A stretch of DNA of 64,000 bases, from NCBI GenBank assembly GCA_902363625.1, contig CABJAS010000008.1, positions 177,047 to 241,046 on the forward strand, read 5' to 3'. The translations under genes were made by a program, and so were the position numbers. The notes under the pieces are model-generated. The model was not told where the DNA came from. It did not search any database and saw nothing but the letters and a program-made list of their open reading frames with translations. Source of the stretch: Clostridiaceae bacterium. GTDB lineage: Bacteria > Bacillota_I > Bacilli_A > Erysipelotrichales > Coprobacillaceae. Of this stretch, positions 24,448 through 32,996 are shown one piece after another. Every line of letters starts with the position of its first letter. The stretch's first letter is position 1.

Positions 24448-25689
24448 TTAAATGGGTAATCGCTTAAAATATCGTTTTAAAATCATGAAAAAATAGGAAA
24501 CAAGATGAGTGAATAATAAGACCACCGCAATCTGTTGGTAAGGATCCGTTTCTATGCTGATTATGTTAAACACTGAAAAGCATAACGCAATAACGGCTGG
24601 ATGAACCAAATAATAGTATTTAGATAAATCTCTGTAAGGGAGGTTTATCCTTTTTTCTTTCTTACGAGTTACATATAAAGTAAAGATAAACAAATAGTAC
24701 GTTAAAGGGATGCAAGAAAGCAGAATATTACTGTTAAGACGGTCGAAATCATGCAGAATAAGAGCTTCAAAAACCAAGAAGAACATTGAAATGATCAGTT
24801 TAGATACACAGTGTTCTGAATAGACTTCTTTCTTTTTCCCCATACTATACCCTAATACTACATAAAACAGACCAAAGAAAAGAAAGTTTCTCGTTGTAAA
24901 GAAAACTTTATAATAAAACGTGATTAACTGCTGAATGGTAAGCGGCAATACCCCATAATAAGTTTCCGTCGCTCCAAAAAGTAATAAAACAAATGATAAA
25001 ATCAGCAGATTTTTGACCGGAAATCGTTCTTTCCATTTTCTTAGTACCAGTAAAGACAGCATAACAGCAGGAAAATACCACAAATGATAATAAACACCTG
25101 TATAGACCAATGTCACAATCACAACGAATGGAGAAAGGACAATGAGTAATAGAATTAAGATAGGAGCAGAAAACTGAAGCGTGTTCATATGCTCTTGAAT
25201 TGTCGGTAAATAATGAACAGCATCATTTATTAATATAGGAATATAAAGAGCACTCCAGGTTAAATACAAGGGGATCATCTTTGATACATGGACCTTCATA
25301 TAAGCGGGCTGTTCTTTTTCTTTAATAGCGGCAAAATAGCCGGTAATGACAAAAAACAAAGGGACACATACACGTGTAATGATATTATTAAAAGCTAAAT
25401 CAAGAGGATTAGAGTAATCAAAAAATGGGCGCAGATGCAAAATGATAATCAAAATAGCACAGATATATTTTAAAACATCTAAATTTTTATAGTTGATGGC
25501 TTGCTTTTCATAGTTTTTATCCATACTTTTTTGGAGGTAAATCCCCATCGCACTAAAAGCAATGATCATCATTAATATCACCAAAGGGTTTCCAAAACCA
25601 TTTTCTATCTGAAAGACATTGATCCATTTTAAAACTAAGATCAGCATGGAAACAACGATTACAATAACGACTTCATTTTTATACTTCAT
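24448..25689 (-). CDS. Acyltransferase family 3 membrane protein
   Basis: A 413-residue polytopic protein with about ten membrane segments. The early part has the Acyl_transf_3 pattern: DVLKYICAILIIILHLRPF with a membrane-proximal histidine, RVCVPLFFVITGYF, and YLTWSALYIP. Family members O-acylate surface sugars such as peptidoglycan or capsule; the substrate here is not deducible. The gene stands alone and converges with the XRE gene. Its ribosome binding site is weak. Confidence 0.75.
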   Translation of the reverse strand: MKYKNEVVIVIVVSMLILVLKWINVFQIENGFGNPLVILMMIIAFSAMGIYLQKSMDKNYEKQAINYKNLDVLKYICAILIIILHLRPFFDYSNPLDLAFNNIITRVCVPLFFVITGYFAAIKEKEQPAYMKVHVSKMIPLYLTWSALYIPILINDAVHYLPTIQEHMNTLQFSAPILILLLIVLSPFVVIVTLVYTGVYYHLWYFPAVMLSLLVLRKWKERFPVKNLLILSFVLLLFGATETYYGVLPLTIQQLITFYYKVFFTTRNFLFFGLFYVVLGYSMGKKKEVYSEHCVSKLIISMFFLVFEALILHDFDRLNSNILLSCIPLTYYLFIFTLYVTRKKEKRINLPYRDLSKYYYLVHPAVIALCFSVFNIISIETDPYQQIAVVLLFTHLVSYFFMILKRYFKRLPI

Positions 25690-25835
25690 TCAATTAATAT
25701 CCAACTTTCATTATAAATTATCCAGTAATTACTTACTAATATATAATGAATTTGTCTATTTGTCATCTTATTTTTTAATCAGCTTAGGGACTTCTCATTA
25801 AAACATAATAAAAAGAGCGTCATCGCCCCTTTAAA

Positions 25836-27239
25836 TTATAATATATAAACCTGATCGGGAAAACGATCACACACTTCATCTTCTAGCTTTTCAATATGGA
25901 TAGGATCATCCCAAATCATCTGACAATTTGATTCATTCAATGGTTTCCAGCTTTCAATATTGGGTTTTCCTTCTTCAACAAAAGACAGGTAGGCATCTTT
26001 AATCATATCACCTAACCTTATGATTTCTTTTTTATCAGGAATATCAGGAAAATATTTATTTAGCTTTTCTCTTGGTTCAAACGAAAGGATATGATCCATG
26101 CAGTGACAGGCAGGAAGAAATTCTGTACTATACTGCCAAACGGTGCTGCCATTTTCAGTTAAAATTCTGCCTAAACGATAGCTGTATGTACGATACATAT
26201 AATCAGACAGCACTTTAATCCAAGCCTCCTCCTCTCCATACTCTTTCATTAATATCTTGGCATCCTCGATCGCAATCGAGGCATTTTGACCGAATAATTC
26301 TCTGGCAATTTGTTCACCGTAAAGATGAAAATCAATCCCCATCAGCTTAAAAAAGACCAGTTCATGCTTGGAGCTGCCAATAATCGCCTTGCCCTGCCAA
26401 TAATCTTTTGAATCTAACTTCTTAAAAAAGCTTGATGGAATCACCACATCATCCGCAACCGGTCCAAAAATACAGGTGCTGCCAAATCCTTTGCATAGAA
26501 CTTGTTGACCTTTTAAAAGTTCAGAAACCGACATCGTCAGCAAATCATTAAGATCCTCTATCTTCATAATTTCTTTATAGCGCTTTGTGATTTTTTGTGC
26601 AGTATTGATATCACGAACACTTTGTGCTGCTCCGCTCACTAAAATAACTTGTTGAAAATAATGTTTTGCCTCTGAATGCATCATGATAGCCCCTAAAGAT
26701 TTTGCTCCTGCCGAACTTCCTAAAACCGTTACTTTGTTTGGATCTCCACCAAATTGATGAATATGATTGTGAACCCATTTCAATGCCGCTATTTGATCTA
26801 ATGTTCCATTATTTCCGGATGATTGAAATTCTTCTTTCAATTCCTTGCCTAAATACAAATACCCGAATACCCCTAAACGATAATTGATCGTAACATAGAC
26901 AAGCCTTCTGTTTCCAATCACATGATAAGGATCCATTTTCTGATTACTGCCATTTTGAAATGCTCCGCCATGAATTTCTACTAAAACAGGCAGTGCTTCA
27001 TTTAAAGAAGGCGTATATACATTTAGATTCAAGCCATTTTCACTACACTCTATCGTTATATCTCCCTCTACGATCTGAGCAGCTTTATCACGATAATGGG
27101 TACAATCCAATATTCCCTTCCAAGATATGCTTTGCGGTGCTTGAAAACGCTCTGCTACTGCATAAGGAATCCCTTTAAATAAATATAAGTTATTTTCTTT
27201 ATAACCTTCTATTTTGCCTAATGTTGTTTCTATGATCAT
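25836..27239 (-). CDS. Type-B carboxylesterase
   Basis: A 467-residue alpha/beta hydrolase. It has the family opening GKIEGYKENNLYLFKGIPYA, the oxyanion region VEIHGGAFQNGS, the nucleophile elbow GSSAGAKS (residues about 173-180) and GSSKHELVFF; the catalytic histidine is probably in the PACHCMDHIL region. No signal peptide is present, so it is intracellular. It is transcribed divergently from the LysR regulator, whose operator-like palindrome lies between them, suggesting joint control. Confidence 0.85.
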   Translation of the reverse strand: MIIETTLGKIEGYKENNLYLFKGIPYAVAERFQAPQSISWKGILDCTHYRDKAAQIVEGDITIECSENGLNLNVYTPSLNEALPVLVEIHGGAFQNGSNQKMDPYHVIGNRRLVYVTINYRLGVFGYLYLGKELKEEFQSSGNNGTLDQIAALKWVHNHIHQFGGDPNKVTVLGSSAGAKSLGAIMMHSEAKHYFQQVILVSGAAQSVRDINTAQKITKRYKEIMKIEDLNDLLTMSVSELLKGQQVLCKGFGSTCIFGPVADDVVIPSSFFKKLDSKDYWQGKAIIGSSKHELVFFKLMGIDFHLYGEQIARELFGQNASIAIEDAKILMKEYGEEEAWIKVLSDYMYRTYSYRLGRILTENGSTVWQYSTEFLPACHCMDHILSFEPREKLNKYFPDIPDKKEIIRLGDMIKDAYLSFVEEGKPNIESWKPLNESNCQMIWDDPIHIEKLEDEVCDRFPDQVYIL

Positions 27240-27258
27240 TTTTATCTCTCCTATTCAT

Positions 27259-27287
27259 TTGCTTAAACCATGGGTTTCCTTTATACT
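27259..27287 (+). promoter_or_regulatory. Promoter with palindrome in the lysR-esterase divergent region
   Basis: TTGCTT (27259-27264), 17-base spacer, TATACT (27282-27287). The palindrome AAACC-ATG-GGTTT (27265-27277) sits in the spacer, where it could serve autorepression of lysR and control of the divergent esterase gene. Confidence 0.5.
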
Positions 27288-27313
27288 TTATTATAATGAA
27301 AGAAGGAACGTCT

Positions 27314-28201
27314 ATGGAATTGCTACAATTATACTATTTTATGCAGGTTGCGAAAAAGGAAAATATGAGCCAAGTTGCCAAAGAGCTGCACATTGCTCAG
27401 CCATCATTGAGTCAGACCATCAAGCGCTTAGAAAACGAGCTGGATACTCCCTTATTTGATCGCCATGGAAAACATCTTCAACTAAATGAATATGGTCAGA
27501 TCGTTGAACGTTATTGCCAGCATATTTTTACTTCTCTTGAGAATATTCGAAGTGAAATTGCTGATTTAAAAGGAATAAACAATTCTACTGTCTCTCTTAA
27601 AATTCAGGCGGCTTCTTCTCTTCTGCCTGATTTACTTAAAACATTTCGTCAGCGACATCCTGATATTCATTTTATGATCAGCCAATCCACCAATGACCAA
27701 ACCTTTCCTAACGAATGTGACCTTACTCTCTACGCTTCCCTTCAAGCCAATAATGATGATTATCTTTTGCTTAAAGAACGATTGGTAGCTGTTTTACCGG
27801 TTCATCACCCACTTGCATCTAAAGAACATATTGCGTTAAAAGATCTTAAAGATGATTTATTCATCAGTCTTGATCCTAAAAGCAATCTTTATGAATTACT
27901 TCATTATTACTGTCGGCAGTGTCATTTTGAACCTAATATTCATCTTTACAGTGATAACCCCAACACCTTTCGTGAATTATTAACCCTTGGCATGGATGTT
28001 GCCTTGATCCCGGAAATCACATGGAAGCAGGATATCTATCCTAATTTAGTGATTAAACCCATTGAGGATATTAATTGTTTCCGCTATATTTATCTGCATT
28101 GGCAAAAAGATCAATATCAAGACGGAGCTACTAAAGCCTTAGCACAACATATTATAGATTACTTTAAACAGATTACCAAACTCTCTCCGCAAGCATCATG
28201 A
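27314..28201 (+). CDS. LysR family transcriptional regulator
   Basis: A 295-residue regulator with an N-terminal LysR HTH (MELLQLYYFMQVAKKENMSQVA, then LHIAQPSLSQTIKRLENEL) and a type-2 periplasmic-binding-like effector domain. The longest frame starts six codons earlier, but AGAAGGA with suitable spacing points to ATG 27314. It is divergent from the carboxylesterase and its 3' end overlaps the convergent AEC transporter by 29 bases, suggesting that it governs one or both neighbours. Confidence 0.9.
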   Translation: MELLQLYYFMQVAKKENMSQVAKELHIAQPSLSQTIKRLENELDTPLFDRHGKHLQLNEYGQIVERYCQHIFTSLENIRSEIADLKGINNSTVSLKIQAASSLLPDLLKTFRQRHPDIHFMISQSTNDQTFPNECDLTLYASLQANNDDYLLLKERLVAVLPVHHPLASKEHIALKDLKDDLFISLDPKSNLYELLHYYCRQCHFEPNIHLYSDNPNTFRELLTLGMDVALIPEITWKQDIYPNLVIKPIEDINCFRYIYLHWQKDQYQDGATKALAQHIIDYFKQITKLSPQAS

Positions 28202-29084
28202 TCATTGGCATCGTAAGAATGGAACAAAGAGTGCTTAAACAGATGATACGAACAGCTTGTTTATAGTCTTGATTATGTATCTGGGCAAAAATCGCAACAT
28301 TGGATCCAATCGGGGTTGAAGCAGCAATTAAAATTGCCATCTTCATAGTTGAATAGACACTAGGAACAAAAGACAATATACCTAGTGTCAGCAACGGAAC
28401 AACAAGTAATCGAATAACGCTGCTCAAATAAGCGTAACGATTGGTAAATATTTCCTTCCATGAGACTTGGGCTAAATAGGTTCCTAAACTAAACATCGCC
28501 AGTGGTGCATTCAGACTCGCAATTCCTTGGATACTGCTGATAATAATGGCAGGCACCTGTATCTGACAAACAAATAAAATAAGTCCTACCACTAAGCTGA
28601 TTAATATGGGATTAGTAAGAATTTTCTTTAATGAAATCGCCTTTTTATTTTTAGTAATCACACAAACACCATAAGTCCATTGTAATAGATTAAGCAGTGC
28701 TACAAAAGCCGATACATAAAACACTGCTTCATCCCCATATAAAGCTGAAACTAAGGGAATTCCGATAAAACCAGCATTAGAAAAAGAAGCTCCAAAATTT
28801 TCAATCGGTCTTTTTTTGAACAAGAACAAAGAAACGACCATCGCTAACAAAAGGACGGCAAAGGAAAGAACAAAAGCAATCCCTAAGCCTTTTAAGCGTT
28901 CTGCCGTCATTTCATTTAAAAAGGCTTTAATGACAACCGCCGGCATAACTGCATAGATCAATATATTTCCTAAAGCCTTACTGCCTTCCAGTGATAACTT
29001 TTTTGTCTTAAATAAGATCACGCCAATAAACATAAAGATATACATAATCATAATCTGCTGAAATAATATGGATACAAGCTTCAT
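28173..29084 (-). CDS. AEC family transporter (auxin efflux carrier/malate permease-like)
   Basis: A 303-residue integral membrane protein with about ten segments in the two-fold layout of the AEC family. SNAGFIGIPLVSALYGDEAVFY and the late ASTPIGSNVAIFA are signature stretches with helix-breaking prolines. AEC carriers export or exchange organic acids and related anions; the substrate is unknown. AAAGGAGGAG supports ATG 29084. It overlaps the end of lysR tail to tail. Confidence 0.85.
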   Translation of the reverse strand: MKLVSILFQQIMIMYIFMFIGVILFKTKKLSLEGSKALGNILIYAVMPAVVIKAFLNEMTAERLKGLGIAFVLSFAVLLLAMVVSLFLFKKRPIENFGASFSNAGFIGIPLVSALYGDEAVFYVSAFVALLNLLQWTYGVCVITKNKKAISLKKILTNPILISLVVGLILFVCQIQVPAIIISSIQGIASLNAPLAMFSLGTYLAQVSWKEIFTNRYAYLSSVIRLLVVPLLTLGILSFVPSVYSTMKMAILIAASTPIGSNVAIFAQIHNQDYKQAVRIICLSTLCSILTMPMIMMLAERVW

Positions 29085-29203
29085 ATTCACTCCTCCTTTA
29101 AGCCCATTATATACAAACGCTTTCATAATATAAAATATATATGTGATTATATATTTATAGGTTTAAAGCTATATAAAAAAACTGAACAAAGAAAATAGTC
29201 ATG

Positions 29204-29605
29204 CTATTTTTTCGTTACAGCTTGTTTATGAATACTTTCAGTTCCTGCTTCCAATGCCGCTTTATAATAACGACATTTATGTTCGATAGTTTTCATTGAT
29301 CTTTCCAGTTCTGCCATCTGTTCTTCCACAATGCGCTTTCTTTCTAAAAACATGTCATAGCGCTCTTGCAAAGTAGCGTCTCCCTGTGCACACCAAATAC
29401 TAAACTGCTTAATATCTTTAATAGGCATGCCTGTATTTTTCAAACACTCAATAATTGCCAGCATCCCTAAATCAGATTCAGAAAATACCCGTACTCCTGA
29501 ATTCTTTCTTTGAATAAATGGCAGTAATCCCTCTTTGTCATAATAGCGAATCGTTGAACTTGGCAAGTTTAACTTCTCTGCCACCTGTCCTATAGAATAT
29601 CCCAT
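29204..29605 (-). CDS. MerR family transcriptional regulator
   Basis: A 133-residue regulator: IGQVAEKLNLPSSTIRYYDKEGLLPFIQRKNSGVRVF (HTH and wing), LAIIECLKNTGMPIKDIKQF and a long C-terminal helix ending in CRYYKAAL. This is the generic MerR form seen with oxidoreductase genes, lacking metal-binding cysteine pairs. GGAGGAT lies before the ATG, and a TTGACA box is at 29659-29664. No target gene is evident nearby. Confidence 0.88.
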   Translation of the reverse strand: MGYSIGQVAEKLNLPSSTIRYYDKEGLLPFIQRKNSGVRVFSESDLGMLAIIECLKNTGMPIKDIKQFSIWCAQGDATLQERYDMFLERKRIVEEQMAELERSMKTIEHKCRYYKAALEAGTESIHKQAVTKK

Positions 29606-29669
29606 AACATCCTCCGTTCAAATAAATCTATATAACGATTATCATTAAACTAGGAAAATGTCAAGAAAA

Positions 29670-29682
29670 GATAATGATTATC
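29670..29682. promoter_or_regulatory. Fur-family-like box
   Basis: GATAAT-G-ATTATC is a perfect 6-1-6 palindrome, matching 13 of 15 positions of the 7-1-7 Fur/PerR box TGATAATNATTATCA. It lies just upstream of the -35 of the merR gene and downstream of the MazG-like gene. Confidence 0.4.
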
Positions 29683-29685
29683 CCT

Positions 29686-30036
29686 TTATTTTGTCCATTG
29701 TCTTTGACAATTTTGAATTTCTTTGTCTTTCAGCGCTTTAAACAAATCAATATTTAGCTTATTACAAATACTTAATAATACAATAAAAGTATCGGCTACT
29801 TCACTTTCAATCGTGTCATAATGGCTTATTTTACTCTTGTCAGTTCTTAAATCGGTTGCGTCTTTCCTTATTGCTTTAGCTAATTCTCCCACCTCTTCTG
29901 TCATCATCAACATTGTTTTTTCAATTTCCTGCTGATCAAATCCCCGCAGTTCAATCACTTTCTTAATATATTCCTGTACTTCCTGCAATGTATTCGCTTC
30001 TGATAAGTTTTCATATAATTCCATTTGCTTTGACAT
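29686..30036 (-). CDS. MazG-like nucleotide pyrophosphohydrolase
   Basis: A 116-residue all-helical protein with the MazG pattern: TEEVGELAKAI (E-E-x-x-E) and ESEVADTFIVLL (E-x-x-D) bind the divalent metal ions. Small MazG-like proteins hydrolyse non-canonical or excess nucleoside triphosphates; the substrate is unknown. It is a single gene. Confidence 0.8.
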   Translation of the reverse strand: MSKQMELYENLSEANTLQEVQEYIKKVIELRGFDQQEIEKTMLMMTEEVGELAKAIRKDATDLRTDKSKISHYDTIESEVADTFIVLLSICNKLNIDLFKALKDKEIQNCQRQWTK

Positions 30037-30211
30037 AATATCCCTCCGTTTTCATCATTATAGCATGAATTTAAAAACAGCGTTTAATAATTCTATTGAT
30101 CTAAATTCAGTATTTTAAAACTACTATTTGATTTTCATACTATTTCTTTTTTACTTTAAAAATACTTACTAAGACAAATGAAAATACTTATCCGCTTCTA
30201 TAAACTGAAAT

Positions 30212-30682
30212 TCATTGATTTTCTAGTGCTATAATTACTTTTTTGATTTTAACTCTCAACATTAAACCAAAACCCCATACAAAAAAACCACATATAATTG
30301 TAATCATCATCTGAATAGCAGTAACTGCTAATATTTTTGTAAGCGTGACTGTAATAATAATTCCAACGAGTATTAAAATTTCAGTAAAAATTTCAAATGT
30401 TTCGAGTTGTGATTTTGTTTTAAATATACTTAAAGCTGATTGTTCTCCTTGTTTTGTCTTTTCATCGTCTGTCATTTTTTTAGCATAAAATAATTCCGAT
30501 ATTTGGATATCAAGCGATTTACACAGAGGTTCATATAATGATATATCCGGCATTGTTTTTCCATTTTCCCATCTAGAAATAGATTTATCACTGACTCCTA
30601 ATATTTCAGCTAATTGAGCTTGCGTTAAACTCTTTTCTTTTCTACAACATGAGATAAATACACCTATTTTTTGCTGATTCAT
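30212..30682 (-). CDS. XRE family regulator with membrane segments
   Basis: A 156-residue protein: Cro/C1 HTH (KSLTQAQLAEILGVSDKSISRWENGK), a charged linker, and two hydrophobic segments near the C-terminus (about 98-117 and 122-143). AAAGGAG 8 bases before ATG 30682 sets the start, 50 codons inside the longest frame. The downstream end lies in an AT-rich region; upstream is the degenerate tRNA-Arg duplication. No partner gene is seen. Confidence 0.75.
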   Translation of the reverse strand: MNQQKIGVFISCCRKEKSLTQAQLAEILGVSDKSISRWENGKTMPDISLYEPLCKSLDIQISELFYAKKMTDDEKTKQGEQSALSIFKTKSQLETFEIFTEILILVGIIITVTLTKILAVTAIQMMITIICGFFVWGFGLMLRVKIKKVIIALENQ

Positions 30683-30994
30683 ACATATACTCCTTTCTTT
30701 TACTATTCTTATATTACATACTTTTATTGAATAAGAACAGGACAGAAACTGAGAGAACGGGATAAATTCTGATTTAACTCTACTTAATATTAATAAAGTA
30801 TCTGTACTTTCACAATAAATAATAAAAAACACACCAAAGTATGTTCATTTTCTAATGGTTTCCACGACAGGAAATAGTTATATTACCGCATCTCGTGACA
30901 TGTAGTATATATATTGTATTATATCTAGTACTTGTATTACATTATATCTATTGTGTTGAAAGTATTTAGTAGCAAAAAGATAGCATAACTAGGA
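30683..30994. other. AT-rich gap containing the distal att-like repeat
   Basis: No gene is seen. It contains the imperfect copy of the tRNA-Arg 3' end and terminator (30821-30872) and about 100 bases of low-complexity A+T sequence (30900-30970) at the end of the KilA-N gene. Confidence 0.6.
30821..30872 (-). repeat. Imperfect duplicate of the tRNA-Arg 3' end (att-like site)
   Basis: This 52-base stretch matches 31869-31921 with about five substitutions and one A-run length difference. It covers the tRNA terminator hairpin and the last 17 bases of the tRNA. Similarity stops abruptly after CCACGACAGGA. With the tRNA copy it brackets a 1-kb KilA-N segment, as left and right attachment sites do. 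Confidence 0.7.
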
Positions 30995-31798
30995 TTAAAA
31001 TACTTCTAATTTCTTTATATTCTTATTTATTATTTTAGCTTGTCTAATAGCTGATTCATTTAACTTGATTAGCCTTTTGGATTGTTCTATTCCTTGCTTA
31101 ATATACTCAGCATTTAAGCTTTCTAGATTCGATAAGATTAATAATTGCTCAATAGTAGCATAATCCCTAATATTGCCATTTAAATCTTTATTTATTTTCT
31201 TCCATTGTTTAGCTGTGCAACCAAATACTGCTATATTTAAAATATCTGCTTCATTAGCATATATAATTGATGTTTGAAGATTATTTATTTTAGGTATAAT
31301 ATTTTCTTTAATAGCACTTGTATGAATACGATAATTAATCTTTGATATTTCTCTATGTAAACTCCAACCCGATTTTTCATTTTCAATTTCCTTTAATCTT
31401 TCAAATTCAGTAATTAAATATAGCTTAAATTCTACAGATATCCAAGTCGCAAACTCAAAAGCAATATCTTTATGAGCATAGGTACCACCATATCTACCTG
31501 TCTTTGATATAATTCCAATTGCATTTATACTTTCAATCCACTTCTTAGTTGTTAGAATAAAACTGTTTAATCCAGTTTGTTTTTTAATCCCATCGAATTC
31601 GATGGGATTAAAATTGCTATTATGAATAATTTCCCAGATTCCAAGAAACTCAATTGTATTCCTATTTCTCCTCCAATTTGAAATCAAGTAATCCGTACGT
31701 ATATCTTTTGTTCTAGCAATATCAGTAATGCATATATAATCGTCATTATTAACTTTGATCAATCGTATATTTTTATTTAACACCTCTAATTGGCTCAA
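30995..31798 (-). CDS. KilA-N domain protein in a tRNA-Arg island
   Basis: A 267-residue protein. The KilA-N DNA-binding domain spans about residues 15-130: ICITDIARTK, the ISNWRRNRNTIEFLGIWE region, GRYGGTYAHKDIAFEFATWIS and EFKLYLITEFERL. The C-terminal part is helical. KilA-N proteins are phage antirepressor-type or stand-alone accessory genes. The start is TTG at 31798 with GAGGTG 7 bases upstream. The gene is richer in A+T than its neighbours and lies alone between the tRNA-Arg gene and a duplicate of its 3' end, so it was probably acquired by site-specific integration; no integrase remains. Confidence 0.85.
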   Translation of the reverse strand: MSQLEVLNKNIRLIKVNNDDYICITDIARTKDIRTDYLISNWRRNRNTIEFLGIWEIIHNSNFNPIEFDGIKKQTGLNSFILTTKKWIESINAIGIISKTGRYGGTYAHKDIAFEFATWISVEFKLYLITEFERLKEIENEKSGWSLHREISKINYRIHTSAIKENIIPKINNLQTSIIYANEADILNIAVFGCTAKQWKKINKDLNGNIRDYATIEQLLILSNLESLNAEYIKQGIEQSKRLIKLNESAIRQAKIINKNIKKLEVF

Positions 31799-31868
31799 TT
31801 ATTATCACCTCGTATATAGATATATCTCAAACTAATTGTGATTTACTTCCTAAAAGAGGTTTAAACAT

Positions 31869-31904
31869 AATAAAAAAACACACCGAAGTGTGTTGATTTT
31901 CTAA
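31869..31904 (-). terminator. Terminator of tRNA-Arg
   Basis: AACACAC-TTCG-GTGTGTT hairpin followed by seven T on the minus strand, directly after the CCA end. The same hairpin is duplicated at 30822-30848. Confidence 0.85.
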
Positions 31905-31981
31905 TGGCGTCCACGACAGGATTCGAACCTGTGACCGCACGCTTAGAAGGCGTGTGCTCTATCCAGCTGAGCTACGTAGAC
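31905..31981 (-). tRNA. tRNA-Arg (anticodon UCU)
   Basis: A 77-base cloverleaf: acceptor GTCTACG with CGTGGAC (one G-U), D arm GCTC...GAGC, anticodon stem CACGC/GCGTG with loop CTTCTAA, T arm ACAGG-TTCGAAT-CCTGT, encoded CCA. Loop position gives anticodon TCT. Its 3' end is the apparent integration site of the KilA-N island. Confidence 0.97.
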
Positions 31982-32003
31982 ATCTCTTACTGACTGCTTT
32001 TAC

Positions 32004-32032
32004 ATATTATCATTAATCATCTTATTAGTCAA
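32004..32032 (-). promoter_or_regulatory. Promoter of tRNA-Arg
   Basis: Minus-strand -35 TTGACT (32027-32032), 17-base spacer, -10 TAATAT (32004-32009), about 22 bases upstream of the tRNA. Confidence 0.65.
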
Positions 32033-32055
32033 TCATTTTTTGATAAAATTAGTAA

Positions 32056-32083
32056 AATCTCACAGCCTAATGGGTGTGAGATT
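32056..32083 (-). terminator. Terminator of the helical protein pair
   Basis: AATCTCACA (32056-32064) and TGTGAGATT (32075-32083) form a perfect stem, with TTTTACT following on the minus strand. Confidence 0.65.
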
Positions 32084-32091
32084 CATTCTTT

Positions 32092-32412
32092 CTAATCGAC
32101 AATATCTTTTACATCATCAGCGACTTTACGAGCCGATTTACCAAGCTTGTCAAATCCCTTTTTCACGTCTTTTTGCAATTTTTCTACTTCCTGATGATTT
32201 TTAAATGCGTCCAGCATAGAAGCGACATTTTCACCTAACTCCATCATACCGTCACTGGCTTCTTCTACCCCATCTTTTGCCATTCTTTTAGCATCTGTTG
32301 CATATTCACCCATTTTCTTTGCCATATCACTGTTGGCAATCGGATCAATCACATTATCCTCTACAAAATCAACTGCCTGTTCTAAATTATTCTTACTTTT
32401 TTTATTCATCAT
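32092..32412 (-). CDS. Small helical protein, paralogue of the adjacent lipoprotein
   Basis: A 106-residue soluble, lysine/glutamate-rich helical protein without signal or membrane segment. Not a recognised family. Its middle (DPIANSDMAKKMGEYATDA...LGENVAS) aligns with the neighbouring lipoprotein (DPFSDYEVTKQMGYYSSYL...LGKNVRS), so the two genes look like tandem paralogues of which one gained or lost export. They are 8 bases apart and share a terminator. Confidence 0.6.
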   Translation of the reverse strand: MMNKKSKNNLEQAVDFVEDNVIDPIANSDMAKKMGEYATDAKRMAKDGVEEASDGMMELGENVASMLDAFKNHQEVEKLQKDVKKGFDKLGKSARKVADDVKDIVD

Positions 32413-32420
32413 TATCCTCC

Positions 32421-32924
32421 TTATCCGTTCTTAATCATTTCGCTGAATTTATGCACCATATCATCTTTTGCTTCATTGATTTTACCTAATCCAGTCGATA
32501 TATCATTCTTTAATCCAGTCGAAATCTCACTGGTTTCACTTTCAATTCCACCGCTGACATTGCTGATGAAACTGCGTACGTTTTTTCCAAGCTTAGCGAT
32601 TTCGTGATTGCCTGCTTCTTCGTTTGTTCCGGCAATGTTTTCTAAATATGAGCTGTAATATCCCATTTGTTTTGTCACTTCATAATCTGAAAATGGGTCC
32701 TGCATATGGGTATCAATATATTTAATGGCTTCTTCTACATCATTTTCTAAATTGTTTCCGATGTTTTTAGCTTCATTTTTCCCTTTATCAATCATTCCTT
32801 CAACATCCTTTTGCAATGTTTCGGCTGTTGTTTTAGGACTGGACTGACACCCACTTAAAACAAAGATCATCATGCTGAAGATAAAAACTGTTATTAACTT
32901 TTTCAATGTATGATTCATCATCAT
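32421..32924 (-). CDS. Lipoprotein, unknown function
   Basis: A 167-residue exported lipoprotein: basic N-terminus, hydrophobic core, lipobox LSGC (cysteine at about residue 26). The mature part is helical and acidic, with DPFSDYEVTKQMGYYSSYLENIAG and LGKNVRSFISNVSGG. Several ATG codons begin the frame, so the first residues are uncertain. It is the first gene of a pair with the helical protein, to which it appears related. Confidence 0.65.
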   Translation of the reverse strand: MMMNHTLKKLITVFIFSMMIFVLSGCQSSPKTTAETLQKDVEGMIDKGKNEAKNIGNNLENDVEEAIKYIDTHMQDPFSDYEVTKQMGYYSSYLENIAGTNEEAGNHEIAKLGKNVRSFISNVSGGIESETSEISTGLKNDISTGLGKINEAKDDMVHKFSEMIKNG

Positions 32925-32996
32925 CCCTCACATTCTATTTATAGCTTTCAATATAATGTGTGTTTCTTATAAAAAATTATACAAAAAAAGAGATCA

